Assembly (NCBI GenBank): GCA_030280995.1
Contig: JASXTE010000001.1
Location: 9,767,001 to 9,831,000, forward strand
Length of the DNA stretch: 64,000 nt
Source of the DNA: Hemileia vastatrix
Taxonomy: Eukaryota; Basidiomycota; Pucciniomycetes; Pucciniales; Zaghouaniaceae
Direction: 5' to 3'
Shown here: piece after piece, positions 10,856-23,170 of the stretch
How the letters are laid out: each line of letters begins with the position of its first letter
How positions within the stretch are numbered: position 1 is the first letter of the stretch
Program-made: the position numbers and the translations under genes
The notes under the pieces: generated by a model
Database searches by the model: none
The model's input: the letters and a program-made list of their open reading frames with translations, nothing else
Told to the model about the DNA's origin: nothing

Positions 10856-11935
10856 CCTATGGTGGGGGTCTTTTTAAATTAAAAAAGGTATGAAATTTTT
10901 TTGGAGAAATTCGAATAAATCAGAATATTTATATTAATAAGAGAGAAAAAAAATAAAAAATCTATATATTTATAATCTATATGAGAATGGGAAATGGAGG
11001 ATGTTAGCAAAAGAAACTATAATTTCTGTAAAATGTGCAGAAATATGTATATACCACTATAAATTTGGCTAATCACACTTACCTCAAATAACATAAAAAA
11101 TTTCAAATATAATCAATTAGGAGGAATAGATTCATAAAATTAAATAAAAAATAAAAAATGAATATTTTGTTCATGGTATTAAATTTCAAAAAAAAAAATT
11201 GTAAATTTGAACTTCAAAACTAGTGATTTTAGTGAAATGATGGTGGCACCATGAGAAAGAGGGGAAAAAATTCAGTCATATCTAAAAAATAAATGATTGA
11301 AATATATTTTTTCAGAAAAAAAACCTCACATATTGGTGATCTCTTTGGCTATATATTGTAAATTTACTTAAAAATGCAACAAAAAATCTGAATGAAACAT
11401 ATGGATTTTTTTTAAAAAAATAAAACTAAAAAATAAATATTGGTTTCTTTCTTGAACATGACTCATATTTCAATCCCTCTTTTCAATAGTGCTACCCTCA
11501 TTTTTTAAAACCACTATTTTTGAAGATAAAATTTAATACCGTACATAAATAAATTACTTTTGTAGTTTTGAAAGTATTTTATGAATTTATGCCTCTAACA
11601 CCAGAAAAAAAACTGGTAACTTATAGAAACTCCCATCTCTTACTGGAATATGGTAGCTCAATGAGGAAGAGACACCTGTTAGAGGGTTCCAACATTTTTT
11701 CTTTGGTGAAACTTGATAATATTTTGTACTTTTGTATAATTTTAGGGAAGAATGAGTAGAAGAATGGCTAGTGAAATATACATATTTCTAGCCACCTTGA
11801 ATTGAAAAAAGCAATAGAAAAATCATTACCACTTTATCCTTTAATTTTTTATTATTATATTTTTTCTTTGATAACTTATTTCTATTTAAGGATGTAGTTG
11901 GCTAGTTTTCTATGCTCTAGTGTCATTGACAGGTG
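10856..11935. other. AT-rich spacer, no gene
   Basis: A- and T-tract-rich sequence with no open frame that looks coding, no tandem repeat and no recognised mobile-element border. Confidence 0.4.
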
Positions 11936-12247
11936 CTTAATAGGGTGTATCAATGTTGACCGATTTGCAATTAAATTAATTGTGGATAAAAATCATTATA
12001 CCCCAATTATCTTCAGCAATTATTTTTGCTAATAATTGGGTTATTAGACCTTTTATGTTTCAATGTTCACCTCTATCTGAAATTTTTATCCTCAACTTTT
12101 CATAACCACATCTTGAACAACTTTCTGGATGTGCCAGCCTACCTACATTCTGCGCACTCCCATCCTGTCTATTCATTCTATCTGTTAAAAACCCCTCCCC
12201 ATCTTATCTAATTTTTTCTTCTCATTTTCATCTTCAAATATCTCAAC

Positions 12248-13772
12248 ATGCCTTTTCATCATAGATCTACTCAAAGGCAGCCTTTCCCCAGTTGTTCTTC
12301 AAGTCCCATTATTCCCTCTTTCCCCTTCTCAGCTGAGAAATAAAAGATTGTTCAGCTAAAAAATGATGATCATCTCATACTTATCAACTGGCTGAAAATT
12401 AAAACTAATTAAAATTCTTGTTTTGGTACTGAGAATGCAACTAAAGTAGGATGGCCCCCTGAATCAAAATTCAATGGATATCTTCTAATGGCAAATGAAT
12501 TACAAAATAAGACAAAGGGAAAGATTGATATTTTGCCTAAAAAGATGTCTGAAAGCTTCAAACAATATTGGACTAAATACAAGAAGGCTAAGGCTCTTTC
12601 TTCTTCAACTGGTCTTAGTATCACTGACTATGATGTCACCAAGGGCATCAATTCTATAGATGGTAAGCTTGATTCTTTATGTCCTTACTTTAAAGAGATA
12701 GATTCCATATTTGGAGAGTGAGCAGATGTTAATCCTGAAAATATGTTAGATGGAGAAGATGATATCTCTGAATATGATGTCAAAAGAAATCTTTTTCCTT
12801 CTTCTTCTACTCAAGCCTCCCCTCATTTAACTTACACAAATTAAGATATCTTTTCAATAGATCCTTATGGAAATATAAACCAACCTGATCTCACTCAAGT
12901 GAGCTTTTATTTTTTTTATTCACAACCCTTTTTTTATTTATAAAAGGGCAAACAAACAAATCCAGGAGCCGCAATCAAGCAAGCCTGAAGATAGCATCAA
13001 TGATGAAAAGGAAAATTTTACCTCCAAAAAGAATCAAAGACCATCAACTACTCTGAATTTAAACAGTCAAAGAAAACAGAACAGAGATAGCTTTTCCCAA
13101 ACCCCTTTTTCTTCCATTGATGATTTTTTGGAGAAACGTGAGTCTGGTAGGTGATAGCATATCTCTTAATAACTAAGTGAGATTCTATTTTATTTTTTTA
13201 ATATTCATTTTCACTCTAGGTAAATCTGAAGTTTCAAGAGATACTCTCAACTTTTAAAAGAAACAATATGAGCTCTCTTTACAAGGGGATGATAGAGAAC
13301 AAGACTTGGAGGAGAAGAAATTTGAGCTTTCTTTACAGAGGGATGGGAGGGTACAAGACTTGGAGAAGGAGAAATTCAAGCTTTCTTTAAAGAGGGATGA
13401 GAGGGCACATGACTTGGAGGAGAAGAATTTTGAGCTTTCTTTAAAGAGGGATGAGAGGGCACATGAATTGGAGGAGAAGAAATTTAATATAAAGAAAGAG
13501 GAGTAGGCTCTTGAGTACAATTTCCTATTGGATCAAATGAAACTCAAGTATCAACTTGAATATGGCTCAAAAATAAAGGATTTCTTGATAGAATGTGTTA
13601 AAGCTAATAAAACTATTGAGGAAATTGAATTCTTAATGAAAATTTTTGAAAGATTGTTTTTTATTTCCTTTGTATTTTATTCCAAATTTTTTAGAAAGTT
13701 TCTTGATAGAATGCATTAAAGCTAATAAATCTGTTGAGGAAATTGACTGCTTAATGAAAATGGTGGATGAAT
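12248..13772 (+). pseudogene. SANT/Myb-like protein of Harbinger-type element (copy A)
   Basis: Starts MP like copy C. After two stops it reads NGYLLMANELQNKTKGKID, then QYWTKYKKAKALSSSTG, then KLDSLCPYFKEIDSIFGE and ADVNP, matching copy C block for block. In Harbinger transposons such a partner protein binds the termini and recruits the nuclease (known for the superfamily, inferred here). GT-AG intron remnants lie near 12899-12960 and 13150-13219. The C-terminal coiled-coil is built of 18-residue repeats (13267-13490). The last exon is partly duplicated: the DFLIECVKANKT segment near 13580 recurs as SFLIECIKANKSVEEID near 13700. Several in-frame stops make it a pseudogene. Confidence 0.75.
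13267..13500 (+). repeat. 54-bp coding repeat (18-aa heptad-like units)
   Basis: About four units encode variants of ELSLKRDERAHDLEEKKF. They sit in the coiled-coil end of the SANT-like pseudogene, and the best-conserved pair is near the right end. Copy C has a single, unexpanded version at the same place. Confidence 0.85.
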
Positions 13773-14220
13773 AGTTTTTTTTGTTTTTTTTGTTCATATT
13801 TCACTCCAAATTTTTTTCAAGTCAAATAATTTACTCATCTTATTTGAAATTTTGGCAATACCCCCCCTTGCATTTTACTCTGGGGGGGGGGGTAAGGATT
13901 AACAAATTTTCATTTTATTTCATAAATAGTTAAATAAATCAATTAAAAAAAGATAATAAACTAAGTAAAGGAATTCCAAATACTATCTGCCAATGATTTC
14001 AAGAGCAAATTTAAAGAAAATATAAGACAGGAATGGTATAATGAACTCATTCATAGAATATAATTGAATGAACACCTTTATACAGCACAAGTGCTCAATG
14101 GTACAATACTTGATTTGATTGATTATCTTTAATAACTGATAAATTAAAAATTTAAGAAGAAAAAATAAAAATTTGGAAACCTTTAATTAACATATTTAGA
14201 AACCCTCCCTAATGTTTTAA
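13773..14220. other. Non-coding middle of Harbinger-like copy A
   Basis: Homologous to 60760-61380 and 32140-32640. It contains a C7 run facing a G12 run (13861-13893), which could fold as a hairpin and corresponds to the CTCCCCTTG/CAAGGGG hairpin of copy C. Confidence 0.55.
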
Positions 14221-14229
14221 TAGCCATTG

Positions 14230-15250
14230 ACCCTTCATGCCTTACCTTACTTACCCGGTTTATCAAACTTTGATTGATCTGAAAAGAACATCCAAAGTGA
14301 GTAAACTTTTCACAAGATTCCAAGCCAGGAGGTGCCTTAGTAGTTCAATTATTATCTCTTGAAGAATTCAAAATGGCTTCCATAATCCAGTTTCCTAAAC
14401 CAAATTCCATGATACATTTATGATCTGGAAAGTATAGTCCATGAAATTTGATTTTAGCAGGTGAAGGGATTGGTCTTCTAGTAATAGGATCAATATAACA
14501 GAAAAGGCCATAAGTAAGAATATTAGATTCATATTTGTCTACATGAATCTGATTATGAAACTCTCCATAGGTGATGATAAAACTAGAAGAAAAGATATAA
14601 TTGTTACTGAGTTGAACCCATTCCATATCTGTCCAATTGGGAAGTCTAGCCTACTTAGCCAGTTTATGATTAGATTTAAATGTCTGAATACATAATTTTT
14701 TCAATCAATTAGCCAAAAAAGAATTGAATGATCCTAAGATTTTCCAACTTTCAAAATCTTCCATCATTTCTTGGTCACTGAGATTCTGGAGTAAAGAATA
14801 AATACCTGGGGAGAAAAGTAAGAAAATAGGTTTTCTTAAAAATTTATGAAAATAAAGACTTTCCAATTAAGGCACCCATTTAATATCCATTTCTCCAACT
14901 AATTCCTATCATAATTCCTCCACTCTTCTTTGGATTTCATAAAGGTTTTCAAACTAATTCCATCCGATATAAAGTAGTAATGACTTCTGGTAATTTATTA
15001 AAAACCTCATCTTGAATACTATTGAATGAATGAAACTGTATAATAAATTGAGTTTTATATCCATTACTAATAATTGCAACCGCAATGTCCTTTCCACTAG
15101 CAGTTAAGTACTTAATATTTTCTGGTAATGAATTGGGATATTCTTTTTTTATATAATGCAGATTTGAAGTACAAAAGATTTTCCAAAGAACCAAAGAAGG
15201 CTTTACAAAATTGTTTTTTTTTGAATTAAACTTTGTTTTTGATAAGATTT
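14230..15250 (-). pseudogene. Third conserved ORF of Harbinger-like elements, function unknown
   Basis: Minus-strand decayed gene. Recognisable blocks, N to C, are LPENIKYLTASGKDIAVAII (about 15120), NNYIFSSSFIITYGEFHNQI (about 14590), GLFCYIDPITRRPIPSPAKI (about 14490), GLYFPDHKCIMEFGLGNWIM (about 14420), and after a stop TKAPPGLESCEKFTHFGCSF (about 14310). The last blocks recur in copy C at 61380-61620 and the very end in copy B near 32650, so the ORF belongs to the element. I know of no catalytic motif in it. The gene is broken by stops at 14345, 14640 and 14945 and further frame changes, and ends upstream near the Gypsy I insertion. Confidence 0.55.
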
Positions 15251-15320
15251 TTTCTTCTTTTTAGAAATTTTAGGCTTCACTTCTTAAAAAGGTTTCAAAG
15301 ATGATTAAAGTGATGATAAT

Positions 15321-16100
15321 TGTAGAAGGGTCCTGATGGTCTAGAAGATTTTTAACGGAGGTCCAATGGTGGTGATAGGTGAATTTTGGGGTTTTCAAAG
15401 TCAAAGGTACGTATGTTTTCTTTTATTTTGTTTACTCAAATTAAAAGAGGTAGAATTATTATAATTATTATTATGATTTATAATTTAGAACTACTATGTT
15501 GTAAGTACTGAAATAATAAATAATATCAATAAATATTTTGATTTAAATGATTTTAAAAAATAAGTAAGTAAGTAAGGGATGAGTCAAAACAACCAGAAAA
15601 GGGAGGCCTTATATAGGCGAAAGAGAGACAAAGAACAGGAAAAATATAATATATACAGGAGTATGAAAGAAGAAGAATATTCCAGAAATATATTTCAAAC
15701 AATAAAGTTGTTCTAGAAAGAAGGTGTTAAAAATATGTATTTACTATTTACGTCAGAAATAATTTAGTTTATTTAAAAGTACTGTAAGTGTCATTTTTAA
15801 ATAGTTAATTTGAATTTCTTGTATATAATTATTTTAATTTTTACATGAAATTTTATATTAATATTAATACTTATTTCTCTCAAACTGTCATTGAGCATGG
15901 TGTTAGGAAATAAAATATAAGGGACAAATAATATTAATTTTAATTATTTACTAATTTTACTTCTTTGTAATTAGTTAATTTATTACAAGTAACTTTAAAG
16001 TAAATAAAATAAAATTAATAAGTAGAAAATAAAAAGGCATGGCTTCATCCCAGAAAATAATTAATTATTTTACTGGGTGAGTCTAGCAGCCTGGCTGACA
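15321..16100 (-). repeat. 3' LTR of Gypsy I
   Basis: Runs from TGTAGAAGGG at 15321 to CTGGCTGACA at 16100, so on the element strand it starts TGTCAGCCAG and ends CCCTTCTACA. Its TATA-like box is GCCTATATAAGG (complement of 15609-15620). It differs from the 5' LTR at scattered sites, several of them CpG against TpG or CpA. Confidence 0.93.
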
Positions 16101-16113
16101 CTCCCTCACTCTA
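16101..16113 (-). other. Polypurine tract of Gypsy I
   Basis: On the minus strand the run AGAGTGAGGGAG directly precedes the TGTCAGCC start of the 3' LTR. Element II has the near-identical GGAGTGAGGGAG before its TGTCAACC. Confidence 0.8.
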
Positions 16114-16162
16114 AAAAAGAACAATAAAAAAATGATATGATTTTTTCTTTTTATATTTCTTT

Positions 16163-17381
16163 AGCAGAGTAGGAAGATTAGATATATCTTTCCCAGGTAT
16201 CCAAGAATCATATTCTGAAGATTTATTCTTGAATCCCAATAATTATTCAGTACCTTTTTCAGAAGTAACTATTCTTTCATTTAGAATCTTATCAATTTCT
16301 GCTGTCTCAGTGATTTCATTAAGGGTCTTTTTTGGTATTCCCCTTCTTTTAGGAAATAAATCACTATTGGATGTGTAAGGTTTCAAAGTTATATTGGAAA
16401 AACAGGATGTTTTCTGTCATATGGAGAATACAAAATAACTTCAACTGAATTATCACCAACAATTCTTCTGAAAACAAAAGGACCTACAAATGGGTCTTTT
16501 AATGTGTTATTACCTTGTAAATTGAAGTGGACTGTAGAAATTAGTACTTCATCATCCTTTTTAAAAGTTTATTCTTTGTGTGATTTTTCCCATCTGTTCT
16601 TCTCATATTCAAAGGATTTTTCAATACATTCTTGAGCATGACTTCTGCAAATTTGTTACATTTGAAGAAAAGATTTTACACAAGGATTTAAATCCAATTT
16701 TGGTATTTTTTTCTTGAGAATTTGGGCTGGATTATTTTGAACATATCCAAGCCAGAGCTCAAAAGGCTTTCTTTGAGTAACAGAATCAACAGTTCTATTA
16801 TAAGCAAATTACAAAACAGGAATTAAGGTAACCCAATCATGAGTAAATCTTTCATTGTCTTTGTACTCAAGGCCAAAGGCAAAATACCTTCTTATCATTT
16901 CCTCTAAGGTCAGAATCATCCTTTCAGCTAATCCATAAGTTTGGGGGTTATGGACAGTGGAAGGTTTCAGATCACAACCACAAACATCCATCAGAGACAC
17001 CCAAAATTCAGAAGAACATTTAGGGTCTCTGTCAGAGATTATGGCCTTAGGAAAACCAGTATTATTAAACATATGAGACCACCATAAGAAGGCTAATTCT
17101 TTAGTGGAAACATCTATGTGGGTGAGGATAAATTTACACATTTTTGTGAATATGTCGACAATACCCAACAAGAGTTATAACTGTCTTTCCCAGCAATGGT
17201 TAATCCTGTTACAAAGTCCATGTTTATTATCTGCCATGGTGCATCAGGAGGTTCAATATTTTGCATTAATCCAGCTTTTTTACCAGTCAATCTTTTTTAT
17301 TTTTGGCAAGAATCACAGGATTCAACATATAGTTTGGTGTCCTCAGACATATTAACTCATCAAGCAGTGTTTTAAGTCTGA
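16163..17381 (-). pseudogene. Gypsy I integrase with C-terminal chromodomain
   Basis: The core is clear at 16809-17171: the first catalytic Asp region (LGIVDIFTKMCKF), the second Asp in IISDRDPKCSSEFW, and the Glu helix in AERMILTLEEMIRR. Downstream frames give RKPFELWLGYVQNNP and the GPY/F-type VGPFVF. The gene ends with a chromodomain near 16180-16330 (GFKNKSSEYDSWIPGKDI). Chromodomains direct chromovirus integration to heterochromatin. There are several stops, including one just before the chromodomain core and an in-frame break near 17170. Confidence 0.85.
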
Positions 17382-18281
17382 TCATTGTTTTTCAAGATCA
17401 AAATGTCCATCCAATATGTCGTCATGACAAACTTTCAAGATTATCTCTTTCATAGAAGTAGGAATCACAATAACATTACTCAACTTACTTCTATAATATA
17501 GATATCCTTCATCAATTGAAAATTTACCTTTTTCCAAAGCCTTCTGGTACTTTGGTGGAAGGGTTTTAATTAATGCTTGTATTAAAGCATTCTTTGGATC
17601 ATTTAATATGGTACATAACTTTTTTAAGTCAGTGTCCTTATCATATGAATCCAAAATAAGCTTTAATAGCTCTTCCTCCATATCAAACACATATATCCCA
17701 TTAATATGAATAATTTTATCCTCAAGATCATATGCAGGATTTGAGTCATCATTTGGCAAAGGCAACCTTGATAACATATCCAAATTTGAGTGAACAATAC
17801 CAGCCCTATGAATTATTGTCATTCTTTCTCTGTATTCTTGGACAGCTATCTGCCATCTGAGCATATGTCTATTAGGTGTTTTCAAGTTTAAGAGGGATTT
17901 AACTGCACTGCAGTCAGTGACAAATTCAAATCTCTGGTCATCCAGGTAATATTGTAGCTTCTCCAGAGCCCACACTACTGCTAAGCATTCTAGTTGAGTG
18001 GCACCATATTTCAATTCACTATTTCTCAAGGTTCTTGAAATATAAAAAATTACTACTTCTGATACTTAATCATTCATCAATTGTTTTTTATTGAGGGAAG
18101 CACCAAGACCAATAAAACTGGAATCAGTGTATAAAACAAAAGGTTTATTAAATTCAGGTAAAGCAAGAATTGGTGCTGACATTAAACAATGTTTCATAGT
18201 GTCAAAAGCTCTTTGTCTTTCACTATTCCAGACCAAAGCAACATCTTTCCTAGTCAATTGGGTAAGGGGTAATGCTATGAC
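17382..18281 (-). pseudogene. Gypsy I RNase H and RH-IN linker
   Basis: FVLYTDSSFIGLGASL near 18150 holds the first catalytic Asp of RNase H. After a stop at 18066 the domain continues LKYGATQLECLAVVWALEKL with the Glu, then FVTDCSAVKSL with the next Asp, and HSNLDMLSRLP at its end. RNase H removes the RNA template during cDNA synthesis. The linker towards integrase (17382-17700) is well preserved and acidic. Confidence 0.85.
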
Positions 18282-19229
18282 CTAATAATTTTTAATATAC
18301 TGTCTATAGTATCCACACATTATCAAAAAACTCTGGAGCTCTCTAACTGTGGTAGGAGCCTTCACCTGTTGTATGGCTTCAAATTTTTTTTGGTTAACAC
18401 ATATTTTTAAACCTGAGACAACATGACCAAGCACTTTTAAGGAATGGAAATCAAATTCACATTTCTTCAAAGCAAGTGTCATATTTATCTCATCCATCTT
18501 ATGGAAAACTTTACACAGGTGGTTAAGATGGCCCTCAAATTTTTTAGAGAATATAATGATATCATCAATATAAACCATCAGCCATCCTTCAATTATTTCT
18601 TGATGGAATGTGTTATCCATAATTGTTTGAACAACTGAAAGGGTATTTTTAGGGTGAAATGGCATCCAAATATATTTATAAATACCCATATGTGTAGCAA
18701 TAATCAGAAAATTCTGAGAATTCTTCTCAACAGGCACCTGGTGATATCCCTTATTACCATCCAAACAGCTGATATAATTAGCACCTTGTAGGGTAGCATG
18801 TATAGAGCTAATTCTGGGTAAAGTATAGATAACATCAGCAGTATAAGTGTTCAATGCTCTATAATCACCTCATAACCTGGCTTTATCTTTCTCATTAGAA
18901 ATTAGGACAGGTGAGATAACAAAATGTTTAGGTGTTTCAACTCCCTTTTCAATAATATTCATTTTTAAAAGGGTAGAGATACTGTCTTCAATATCTTTTC
19001 TCTTTGTGGGAGAAGAAGGATAAGTATTCTTCTTTAAACTAGGTAGTAGTTCTGTCAATGGGCAGGATAATGAAAGCTTCATTTCTTCATTTACCAATCC
19101 TAATTCATGTGACCCATGAGCAAAGGCCATAGGAAAATATTTTATCAATTTAATAATTGAATCTTTATCCTCACCAGAAAGTTGTTCTCCAAAAGAAGCA
19201 TTTTCAATTTCAGACACAAGGGCAGACAT
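18282..19229 (-). pseudogene. Gypsy I reverse transcriptase
   Basis: Finger-palm blocks are in order: KHFVISPVLISNEKDKARL, then a TGA near 18869 in the position of the LCGDYR block, then YISCLDGNKGYHQVPVEK with the first catalytic Asp, and VYIDDIIIFSK (about 18560) with the intact YIDD catalytic pair. The thumb follows (KVLGHVVSGLKI, LQSFLIMCGYYRQYIKNY). The stop at the end is a probable glutamine CAG to TAG change. Confidence 0.88.
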
Positions 19230-19295
19230 TTCTTTGGTAGATCTTCCTTTATATTGAACTACAGAATGACATGTGTTAAAACCTGGTGTTAATAA

Positions 19296-20108
19296 TTATT
19301 TGGGGGAGGAAATTTTAAATTTTCTCTTCCCATTCATCCCCATTGTCAAGCATTGGTTTGAAAGATCCAATTTTATGCCATACTTGGTTAAAATATCATT
19401 TTTCACAATGAACCAACTTCTCAAGTTATCATTTTTTATAACAACAAAATTACATATAGCTCTTACAAAACCATGGTTATATTTGAGAAATACTGTGGCT
19501 TTGTATTTACTAGTGGAGGACAAAACAGAGACATAACCTCTCCAATTCTCAGAAATGATAGGCATAAGCTTTGATTTATAATCTTGGTCCACTAAAGCAA
19601 GTACTTTTTCAGATACTACACTTCCTCCAGCTCCAGAATATAAGACAACCTCAATGTTGTTTCCATTGATCAAGACTTGTGCCTTGAGAGGGGCAATAAT
19701 AATTGAGGTGTCCTCAAGGTTTTTTATGATCTTAGAATCCTCTACTGTAGATAAATCATTATTCTCAATATCAATATTATTTAAATAATGAATATCCTGT
19801 TCCAGAATTAAAATTTCTTGGTGAGATTCATATGAAATATTGCTGGCACAATCACTTGAAGTATCATCCAGTGCTATTGTGTCATCAGCATGTTCCTCTG
19901 TCTGTTCAACAAGATTTATCTTCTTGTCACAAAAATGGCCTTTCTTCCAAGGCTTGATGCATTTGAAGCAAGTGTTTGTTGCATAATTTTTGGGTGCAAC
20001 AGAGGTAGAAGGTTTACCAACCTTTTCCAGAGGTTTTTGTTGGTAATTAGAGGTTTTCTCCAATGAAGTTCTAGGAATGAATCTTTTATTATCATACTTG
20101 TTGTTCAA
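19296..20108 (-). pseudogene. Gypsy I zinc knuckle and aspartic protease
   Basis: A CX2C-type knuckle, CFKCIKPWKKGHFC, near 19970 binds RNA at the end of gag. The retropepsin-like domain follows with VVLYSGAGGSVVSEK near 19630, where the usual DTGA is changed to YSGAG, so the catalytic Asp is lost. The flap and second half (LRSWFIVKNDILTKYGIKL) are recognisable. Confidence 0.8.
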
Positions 20109-22172
20109 AAGGATCTCATTACAAGTATTAATGAAAGAAGAAGGTTCTCTTTAGAATTCAGTCCTAGCAACTATTAAGTCTTTCAGAGACATAGGTAATT
20201 AATAGAGGATCCTGTCCTTCCATAACTCAAACTCCATATCTGGGTCCATTTCCCTCAAGATTTTCACAAGTTTCATCAAGAACTCAATAGGGTTTTCAGT
20301 AGAAGATCTATATCTGGTCTCTTCATATTTCCTTTGTTGAGCTAATCTAAACTTGGAACCACCAAATTGTGCTTTAATTAATCTTTTCCAATCTTCCCAT
20401 GAGTAGTCATTTTTATCCAAGAGAACAGATTCATACCACGTTAGGGCTACATTGGTAAATAAAGAAATTGATTTTGACACAATTTCCTCGTCTGGGAGTT
20501 TGTAAGAATTTTTTAGATTATCAATCCTGAAAATGAACTGCTTCCAATCAGAAGAAGAGTCACCATCAAAAATTGGATACTGGTCAAGTTTTTGCCAATT
20601 CTTTTGATTTGAAGTATTCTACTTAATACAAGTTTGTTTCTGAGTGAGAAGGAGCTGTAACTTCTCCAACTGGGAATTAATCTCATTGTTTAATCCTTCT
20701 GTAGATGATCCAGGTACATCATCAATTTTTGATGGAAGCTAAGTGGTATCAACAGGCATTTCTGGCACTAATTTTACTTTGGATGAACTAAGAACAGGTA
20801 CAATTGGGATATCCTGCTCAACAGGTTCTTTCAAAGAAATTTCAGAAACCTTTTTATCATATAACAATGAATTCAATTTCTCTTCAATGGTTGTTAACCT
20901 GGTTTTCACTCTTGGAATGCTAGATAAATTCTCATTGATGGTTGCAAAAGATAACTGGTTCTTATTTTGTAAAGATGAATAATGGTTACTCAATATTTCT
21001 ATGTTCATCTTATGTCCTTTTAGCTCCTGGAAACAAATGGACACATCATCTTTTGATTTATACAAATAATTCTTGATATTTTGCCATAAAGAAACTTTCT
21101 TTTCATGTGTTACTTTTTAATGAAAGAAATCATCAGAAACTCTCTGTAACTCACTCCTCAATGCTTGATAGCCCTGTTCAATTAAAAAACTATTATATTT
21201 CTGAGTCAATCACATTTTGTTCATTATATGATTTTTTTTAGCAATAATATCCCTCAAATATTCATCATTAATGTTAGCTACATCTGGAGTATTTCTCAAT
21301 AGGGAAACAGAATAACTTTCCAGATTCTCATAAAACTCAGTATCAAATGTCTCATAAATAATAGCCATATCAGGATTTATCATTGAAGTAGCGATAAAAA
21401 CCAAAGGATTAGATACATTAGAATATTGAGCCATTTTTCTACTACTCTCAGCCTCTACTGGTCTCCCAGTATCATCTCCTCCTCCAGAATTACCTGAAGG
21501 AACTGAATCAGTAACAAGAAATGGTACTTGAGATTCAATAGAGGGAATTACCATGGCTTGGGCAAGAATTTGACATGATTGTTTTTTCTATTTCCTCCTC
21601 CTTGATAGGGGTGAGGAGGTGTGGGGTTGAACTGATTGGTTCTTGAAGGACCTGCCTGAGGTACTTGTTTCTGTTGTTGTTGGGACAGATAATCCCACTG
21701 GGTTTTCAGCCAATCCCACTGCCACTTTAAAACTTCTACCTTTTCTTGTTGCTTGGGGGCTAATTGTGGAAGGGCTCTTGGGGGAGGAGGAGGTTTCCTC
21801 TTCTCTTGAAGGAAGAACTCTATTTTTCTTACCTTGTCTTCTAGAGAGTCTGTTTTTGACCTCAGCTTGAGGTTTTCTGACCTCAACTCCTTGATTTGAG
21901 TGGAGAGATTTTTGACTTGCTGATTCAAGGGCATCTTTTTTATTTTGAAGCCTTTTGGAAGCTCTTCTGGGGGGTTGATAGAAGGCTTTTGATCTTGAGC
22001 AGTTGTCTCCACTAATATTTCCATCTCCTGCATTTCTACATGCTGATTGGTCCAGTAATTGATTAATTTGAGCCTGTTTTGTAGCAAAAGGAGAGATTAC
22101 AGAAGAAGATTCATCATAATCAATTAAATCCAGTTCATAATCACGGCCAGAAGAAGCTCCTTGATCAGTCAT
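20109..22172 (-). pseudogene. Gypsy I gag
   Basis: The N-terminus starts MTDQGASSGRDYELDLIDYD at 22172. The reading then shifts to the other frame: PEELPKGFKIKKMPLNQQ, a coiled-coil around 21900, a PPPPPRALPQLAP segment, and KWQWDWLKTQWDYL. Further pieces are a second coiled-coil (20739-21065) and the retrotransposon gag core TWYESVLLDKNDYSWEDWKR with RYRSSTENPIEFL (20199-20480). Gag forms the RNA-packaging particle. At least four stops or frame changes break it. Confidence 0.8.
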
Positions 22173-22279
22173 AGTTGTAATTAACCTGAACTGAGAGAAA
22201 GAAATATTAACATTTAATCAGTTATTATTTTTACTTTATTTAAAGAAAAATAAGGAAAAAAATATTTATTATATAAGTA

Positions 22280-22790
22280 ATTATCAGGACTTTGTAATCA
22301 ACTGGAATAGTTAATATATAATGTTTATAAGGACAAAAAATCAACTGAAATAATAATCACAAATTTTTTATTTAATTTAAGATAATTTTCAACCAGGATT
22401 TAGAATAAATCAACTGGAATAAAAAATAATTTAATAATTAGTAATGTATATGTAGATAATTATCAGGACTAGAAGTCAACTGAAGGATTTAATTACCATG
22501 ACTTAATGTCAACTGAAATAAGTTAATTACCAGGACTTAATGTCAACTGAAATAATTTATTTACCAGGACTTAATGTCAACTGAAATAATTTAATTATCA
22601 GGACTTATTGTCAACTGAAATAATTTAATTATCAGGACTTATTGTCAACTGAAAATTTTTTAATATTATTAATTTAATTAATTTTAATTATTAATAATTT
22701 ACTGCCAGGAAAATATTCAAACTGAAACAATAATAAAAATTTTAATTATCAGGACAGAGGTCAACTGAAATAATAAAGAAAATAATATAA
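22280..22790. repeat. 38-40 bp minisatellite in Gypsy I leader
   Basis: Units of the form TACCAGGACTTAATGTCAAC followed by TGAAATAATTTAAT repeat about ten times, the clearest five between 22485 and 22655. They lie between the 5' LTR and gag. The GGACTT..AACTG skeleton loosely resembles the AGACTTTAAACTGG core of the array at 1651-2707. Confidence 0.85.
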
Positions 22791-23170
22791 AATAATTAAT
22801 TTAAATTTTAATATTACTTCTAGGACTAAGAACAATATAGTTCTATCTTGTTCAACTAGGAAAAAAATATTTTATTTACTAGGCACCTCCCCCTGTAAAA
22901 TGAGCAAGTCAATGCCACTTACAGAGTGATGAGTAAAAAAGATATACATGGACAATGAAATGTGCAAAATGACCCACAAATAGTAATCACTATAATTACT
23001 GCAAATATATATGACTATTGTCAATATATGAACTTAAATTTTGGAGCACGGTTTGATTCCTGGTAGCAGGCAGAAAATAAGTCACTTGGTTAATGATGTT
23101 TTTCATTTTCATTGTCTACTCAGCCTACTGGTACCTCATCGTTGATGGTCCATTGGTTGCCGTTGAGGAT

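Noticed and set aside
12409..12624. 71-codon minus-strand frame
   Set aside because: Shadow of the SANT-like pseudogene on the plus strand, whose motifs match copy C.
23040..23075. GGTTTGATTCC resembling a tRNA B box (possible tRNA or SINE)
   Set aside because: There is no A box at a suitable distance and no cloverleaf can be drawn. It sits in the Gypsy I leader.
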